A DNA stretch of 64,000 nucleotides, taken from positions 1 through 64,000 of the forward strand of contig JBDXFZ010000008.1 of the NCBI GenBank assembly GCA_039990395.1, given 5' to 3'. Position numbers and translations under genes: made by a program. The notes under the pieces are model-generated. The model ran no database searches. It was given only the letters and a program-made list of their open reading frames with translations, and was not told the DNA's origin. Each line of letters opens with the position of its first letter. Within the stretch, counting starts at the first letter, position 1. Shown piece by piece: positions 61,070-64,000 of this stretch. This DNA comes from CALINF01 sp039990395. Its GTDB lineage: Bacteria; Pseudomonadota; Gammaproteobacteria; Pseudomonadales; Halieaceae.

Positions 61070-61190
61070 CTCATAATCGGCAGGCCGGAATGGGCCGCAC
61101 GCGGATTCGAGTCCTTCTGCTACCGCGCGCCTGACCCCACCATTTTTACGTTTTCATAGATTCAACAATCGATAACGCGCAGGCTATCAA
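61070..61190 (+). repeat. Fourth att-like site, right border of the array
   Basis: The core starts at 61070 and repeats the third copy's GC-rich hairpin insert almost exactly (CCGCACGCGGATTCGAGTCC, then GCTACCGCGCGCCTGACCCC). After CCATTTTT the right flank keeps only TTTTCATAGATTCA before it diverges, as expected if it is original chromosome. The left arm resembles copies 2 and 3 only loosely (ATAGGCTTTAG and CTAACTTGAAAG). The wzz-like gene follows at once on the minus strand. Confidence 0.65.
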
Positions 61191-61209
61191 GACAGACGGT
61201 ATCTTCAGC

Positions 61210-62532
61210 CTAAATCAAGGGCTGCTCTTTGACGGCTAGCTCCCGCCGCGCTGCAGCGGCATTGCGGATCAAGGCAATCAACACGCCAAACATGCCACCG
61301 GCAACGATCGCGGCGGCCAAAATCAGGGCTTTTCTGGGCTTTATGGGCCTTGAGGGTGTCAATGCGGGTTGATCGATACGCAGCAACGAGAGCTCTTCAA
61401 AGTCGTTCTGAAATAAGTCCTCCAGCTTGCTGATCTCCTCGCGTAGTGCGTCCGCGCCCGTCACAAAAGCGGCGTAATCTTCTCTGGAGTTTAGAATCTC
61501 AATCTGGCGATTTTCAGACAGCAGATCCAGGCGCATCTGAAGTTCACGCAGTTCTGGTATGTGTGCATCGTCTGAGGCACGGGCCTTGAGCGCCGCGAGT
61601 TCGGCGGTAAGTACGCGAGTACCCCTAAGGTAGTCTGGGTCTTTTTCTTCTGAGATGTCGTTAGTGATAGACATAGAACTCGGGCTAACACTCAGCTCTC
61701 GGGCCATCACCGTCAGTGTGGTGGGCTCGGCAATATTGAGACTTCGGGCCACTTTCAGAGCCTCCTCAAGCCGAACCACCTCATCCTGCCGCAAATTAGC
61801 GGCCTTTCTTCTCAACGCCGCTATCTCATCCTCTACCTGTAATCTCTCAAGCCTGTCTTTTTCGGTCAGCTGGGCTATTTTATCCTGGTCAGCCTGAACC
61901 AGGTTGCCACTTTTTAGCTCAAGCTCGGTTCTCAATCTATTTAGCTTGGCAGCCAGGGTTGACCTGAACTCCTCAAGTAAGTTGGCCTTTGCCTGTAACG
62001 CCGCCATGGAGACTAATTGATTGGGTATTGAGGCGCTCACGTGTGGATCAAAGTGGTCAAATGAAATTACTCTGCGCCCTAAGTCGTCTTTTTTGGCTCC
62101 TTTTGAAGGGGTAATCACTGCCAGACTGGGTAAAAATACATATGTAAAATTGAAGTCGAGTGCCTCCGCCTCGACAAGTGGCTCCTCAAACAGCGCGCTG
62201 AGATTACTGTCATACACTTCACGGCGTAGGCTCACGGAATTCAATTCTTCTGCTATTCGCTCGAGTGCCGTCTCGGGATCTATCGACAACACCTTCGAAT
62301 CCTGAATTAGCGCCAACTGGCTAGTTAAAGGCGCTCGAAGAAAGGCTTCGGCCTGGTAGGTTGGCTGCATAACCAATACCGCGACCAGCGCGACAACCGC
62401 GCTGGCAGTCGTGATAGCCGCCACCAACCACTTCTGTTGCCAAAGACCTTCTACCAGCTCAAAGAGGTCGATTTCATCGTCATGCAACTTAGGGGAAATG
62501 TTGCCGTTGTTCTGCTCTGCAATGTTTGGCAT
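61210..62532 (-). CDS. Wzz-type polysaccharide chain-length determinant
   Basis: 440 residues with one membrane helix near the N-terminus (about residues 36-56) and one near the C-terminus (KALILAAAIVAGGMFGVLIALI), preceded by the Pro-rich TPSRPIKPRK block usual for Wzz proteins. The periplasmic part is largely coiled coil, from about residue 160 to 330. The N-terminal DDEIDLFELVEGLWQQKWLVAAI is a Wzz signature. It sets the length of Wzy-made glycan chains. It stands 32 bp after a WecA-like gene on the same strand, indicating a Wzx/Wzy-type O-antigen or capsule locus. Confidence 0.87.
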   Translation of the reverse strand: MPNIAEQNNGNISPKLHDDEIDLFELVEGLWQQKWLVAAITTASAVVALVAVLVMQPTYQAEAFLRAPLTSQLALIQDSKVLSIDPETALERIAEELNSVSLRREVYDSNLSALFEEPLVEAEALDFNFTYVFLPSLAVITPSKGAKKDDLGRRVISFDHFDPHVSASIPNQLVSMAALQAKANLLEEFRSTLAAKLNRLRTELELKSGNLVQADQDKIAQLTEKDRLERLQVEDEIAALRRKAANLRQDEVVRLEEALKVARSLNIAEPTTLTVMARELSVSPSSMSITNDISEEKDPDYLRGTRVLTAELAALKARASDDAHIPELRELQMRLDLLSENRQIEILNSREDYAAFVTGADALREEISKLEDLFQNDFEELSLLRIDQPALTPSRPIKPRKALILAAAIVAGGMFGVLIALIRNAAAARRELAVKEQPLI

Positions 62533-62564
62533 TACTACTTGTCAGTTCCTTTGAGTTTTATCCG

Positions 62565-63686
62565 TTACGCGGTTTTGTCCTGCGCGTCTTTCGTCATTTT
62601 TACCAACTTGGGCGTCTTTTCGAGCTTTTTAAACTTATCAGCCACTCGCCAAGCCTGATTCATCAGCACACAGTAAAGCACAAAGCACCCCAGGAAAATG
62701 AAAAATTGGTAAGACGAGCTGGCGCCCGAGCGGCTAAGCATCAGGCCCAGGAACGGCGCCGAAAGCCCAACCGAGCCAATCACCATCAGCGAACGGCGAT
62801 TACTCATGCCCAATTGTTGCATCAGGTGGTGTATGTGGGTTCGATCGCTCGCGAAGGGGGAGCGGCGCGCATACACGCGGCGCAGAGAGCAAAACACCAT
62901 ATCGAACAGCGGCAGACCGATGATATAGAGCGCCGTTACGGGGTCGATCAGCTTAGTGCCCCCAATTTGGGCGGAAGAGGCAGCAAGAATAAGTGACACA
63001 ACGATAAAGCCCAGTAACTTGCTACCGGCATCGCCCAAAAAGGTTTTGGGTATATACGGCGATAATTTGAGGTTTGACACCAGAAACGCCAACAGCGAAG
63101 CGCCAATAAATACCGCGACAAAGCCCGGCTGCATGCCGGTGAACAGGTGGAATCCCATTAATGTGATGAGAACCATGATACCCAGCAGACCATCCATCCC
63201 ATCCAGCATATTGAAGGCGTTGATCACACCGAAGATGCAGATAACAGTGAAGGGGTAAGCCAGTGCAGGGGGTAGTCTGATGTGACCGGTGCCGAGCAAG
63301 TCACCCAGGTGCCGAACCTGCAAATTCAGCCCTTCAATCAGGATCAATGCCACGCCTATCTCAACCACCACACGGGTGAATACACTCACAGGGGAACGAT
63401 CGTCCACGGCGCCCAGCAGAACAAGCACCCCACCCGCCAGCATGAACACTGCCAAGCCCCCACCTTCGGTGACAATAGACACGCTGGAGCTGCCCCAAAT
63501 GAGAGCGCCCAGCACCAAAGACAGATAGATAGCGATACCGCCCACAAGTGGCACATGACCCTGATGGAGTTTTCGATGGTCTGGCATATCCAGCAGGCCC
63601 AGCCTGGGAGCGAGGTTGGCCAACAAATAGATGATGCCCAGAGTGGCTATAAAAGCCACCAGTGCCTGTTGCAGTAACGGGGACAT
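62565..63686 (-). CDS. Undecaprenyl-phosphate HexNAc-1-phosphate transferase (WecA-like)
   Basis: 373 residues with 10-11 membrane helices. It starts a lipid-linked glycan by moving a sugar phosphate to undecaprenyl phosphate. Motifs: DHRKLHQGHVPLVGGIA, AVDDRSPVS (Asp pair), NAFNMLDGMDGLLG, FLGDAGSKLLGF and DRTHIHHLM (His-rich loop) match WecA/MraY enzymes. GlcNAc is the likely sugar, but other HexNAc sugars are possible. It is upstream of the wzz-like gene in one unit and divergent from the RfaH-like gene. Confidence 0.9.
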   Translation of the reverse strand: MSPLLQQALVAFIATLGIIYLLANLAPRLGLLDMPDHRKLHQGHVPLVGGIAIYLSLVLGALIWGSSSVSIVTEGGGLAVFMLAGGVLVLLGAVDDRSPVSVFTRVVVEIGVALILIEGLNLQVRHLGDLLGTGHIRLPPALAYPFTVICIFGVINAFNMLDGMDGLLGIMVLITLMGFHLFTGMQPGFVAVFIGASLLAFLVSNLKLSPYIPKTFLGDAGSKLLGFIVVSLILAASSAQIGGTKLIDPVTALYIIGLPLFDMVFCSLRRVYARRSPFASDRTHIHHLMQQLGMSNRRSLMVIGSVGLSAPFLGLMLSRSGASSSYQFFIFLGCFVLYCVLMNQAWRVADKFKKLEKTPKLVKMTKDAQDKTA

Positions 63687-63860
63687 AAAAAGTGTAGGGA
63701 CTAAACCTGTATAGGATAGTCAAGATCTTATACAATTTGCCGCCTGAGCGGAAGGACATCTGCGCAGTATCTTTACCCACCTACTTACCCATCTACTCAG
63801 GCCAAAACCATTAAAAACGATGATAAATCAATCTCTTACCCTGCCCCAAGGCTCCCGGGC

Positions 63861-64000
63861 TTGATCTGGCTGGCGGTACACACCAAGCCGCAGCAGGAAG
63901 CAACGGCGGCCGCCAACCTGAGCCGGCAGGGCTTTGAGGTTTTTCTGCCCCAGTTGCGCCAGCGCAAGCGACGCCAAGGAAAGTGGCAATGGTTTACGGT
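63861..64000 (+). CDS. rfaH: RfaH/NusG-family antiterminator, truncated by the window end
   Basis: Only the first 46 residues are visible, from TTG 63861 (AAGG upstream): IWLAVHTKPQQEATAAANL, then SRQGFEVFLPQLRQRKRR and GKWQWFT. The NGN-domain start (WxAVxTKPxQE...AxxNLxxQGFExFLP) is that of RfaH, not of NusG. RfaH prevents termination and aids translation in long polysaccharide and virulence operons that carry ops sites. Its position next to wzz and wecA supports a role in the glycan locus that continues beyond the window. Confidence 0.8.
   Translation, partial: MIWLAVHTKPQQEATAAANLSRQGFEVFLPQLRQRKRRQGKWQWFT

Larger units (their letters stand above)
52125..61190 (+). mobile_element. Tandem array of three tRNA-Ile2-targeted integrative elements without an integrase
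   Basis: Four att-like copies of the tRNA 3' half start at 52125 (inside the intact tRNA), 55215, 58602 and 61070, each beginning at CTCATAA, the anticodon loop. Copies 1-3 share a right arm (CATAGACTTATAACT and following). Copies 2 and 3 share about 90 bp of left arm, and copy 4 keeps a diverged trace. This pattern fits three related elements integrated in series: about 3.1 kb, 3.4 kb and 2.5 kb. Element 1 holds a porin and a peptidase on the minus strand, element 2 a porin and a hydrolase, element 3 an amidohydrolase and a broken glyoxalase-fold gene. No integrase or excisionase is present, so the elements are either decayed or moved by a recombinase from elsewhere. Crossover in the anticodon loop is a known tRNA-integrase mode. 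Confidence 0.6.

Noticed and set aside
52125..61190. Integron cassette array
   Set aside because: The repeats derive from a tRNA 3' half and have long conserved flanking arms, there is no integron integrase, and classical attC R and L boxes are not seen. Only the hairpin inserts recall attC.
1..64000. CRISPR array or phage structural genes
   Set aside because: No regularly spaced repeats of CRISPR type and no capsid, tail, terminase or integrase genes were seen.

Overview
The window is about 64 kb of a gammaproteobacterial chromosome with moderately high GC. Gene order points to the Pseudomonadales in the broad sense: coq7, an OsmC-family gene and crp/vfr lie next to trpC-trpD-trpG-trpE; rpsU-yqeY-dnaG-rpoD form the macromolecular synthesis operon; amgK-murU lie beside lptD-surA-pdxA; and aroQ-accB-accC-prmA is followed by dusB-fis-purH-purD. 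I cannot name a genus. Most of the window is conserved housekeeping DNA. The accessory DNA is concentrated at about 30.3-36.6 kb, 42.5-43.4 kb and 52.1-61.2 kb.

Layout. 0-9 kb: the 3' part of a two-partner-secretion exoprotein, DNA polymerase II, a pentapeptide-repeat protein, a DUF2333 protein, and a periplasmic copper chaperone divergent from dsbD. 9-30 kb: aroQ-accB-accC-prmA, dusB-fis, purH-purD, coq7, osmC/crp, the trp operon (trpE-G-D-C on the minus strand), rpe, murU-amgK, and lptD-surA-pdxA. 30-36.6 kb: a polysaccharide module (a glycosyltransferase-like gene, a broken GT-C-type membrane protein, a membrane-anchored partner, and a Wzm/Wzt-type ABC exporter) splits the usual lptD-surA-pdxA-rsmA-apaG-apaH run. 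36.7-42.5 kb: rsmA-apaG-apaH, cca, a small coiled-coil protein, and tsaD-folB-folK. 42.5-48.3 kb: a MazE/MazF-like toxin-antitoxin pair with a perfect operator palindrome, then rpsU-yqeY-dnaG-rpoD. 48.3-52 kb: a membrane sulfatase-superfamily enzyme, a small membrane protein with a YLDPGTGS motif, and a methyltransferase. 61-64 kb: a Wzz-like protein, a WecA-like transferase and the start of an RfaH/NusG-like antiterminator, which together mark the edge of a surface-polysaccharide locus.

The most unusual region runs from the tRNA-Ile2(CAU) gene at 52,093 to 61,190. The 3' half of this tRNA, starting in the anticodon loop, recurs three more times at about 55.2, 58.6 and 61.07 kb. The copies have conserved left arms (second and third) and conserved right arms (first to third). 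This is the pattern expected if three related elements integrated one after another at the same tRNA. No integrase is present in the window. The elements carry an OprB-type porin plus an M19-like peptidase, a second OprB-type porin plus an alpha/beta hydrolase, and an amidohydrolase plus a frameshifted glyoxalase-fold protein. The main enzymes carry export signals, so the cargo looks like a set of uptake and hydrolysis cassettes. In the last two repeats the tRNA T-arm is replaced on both sides by a GC-rich hairpin.

A second noteworthy feature is the leader of trpE. It can fold into an 85-nt three-way junction with no Trp-rich leader peptide, and one strand of it could alternatively pair with the sequence just upstream of the trpE start codon.
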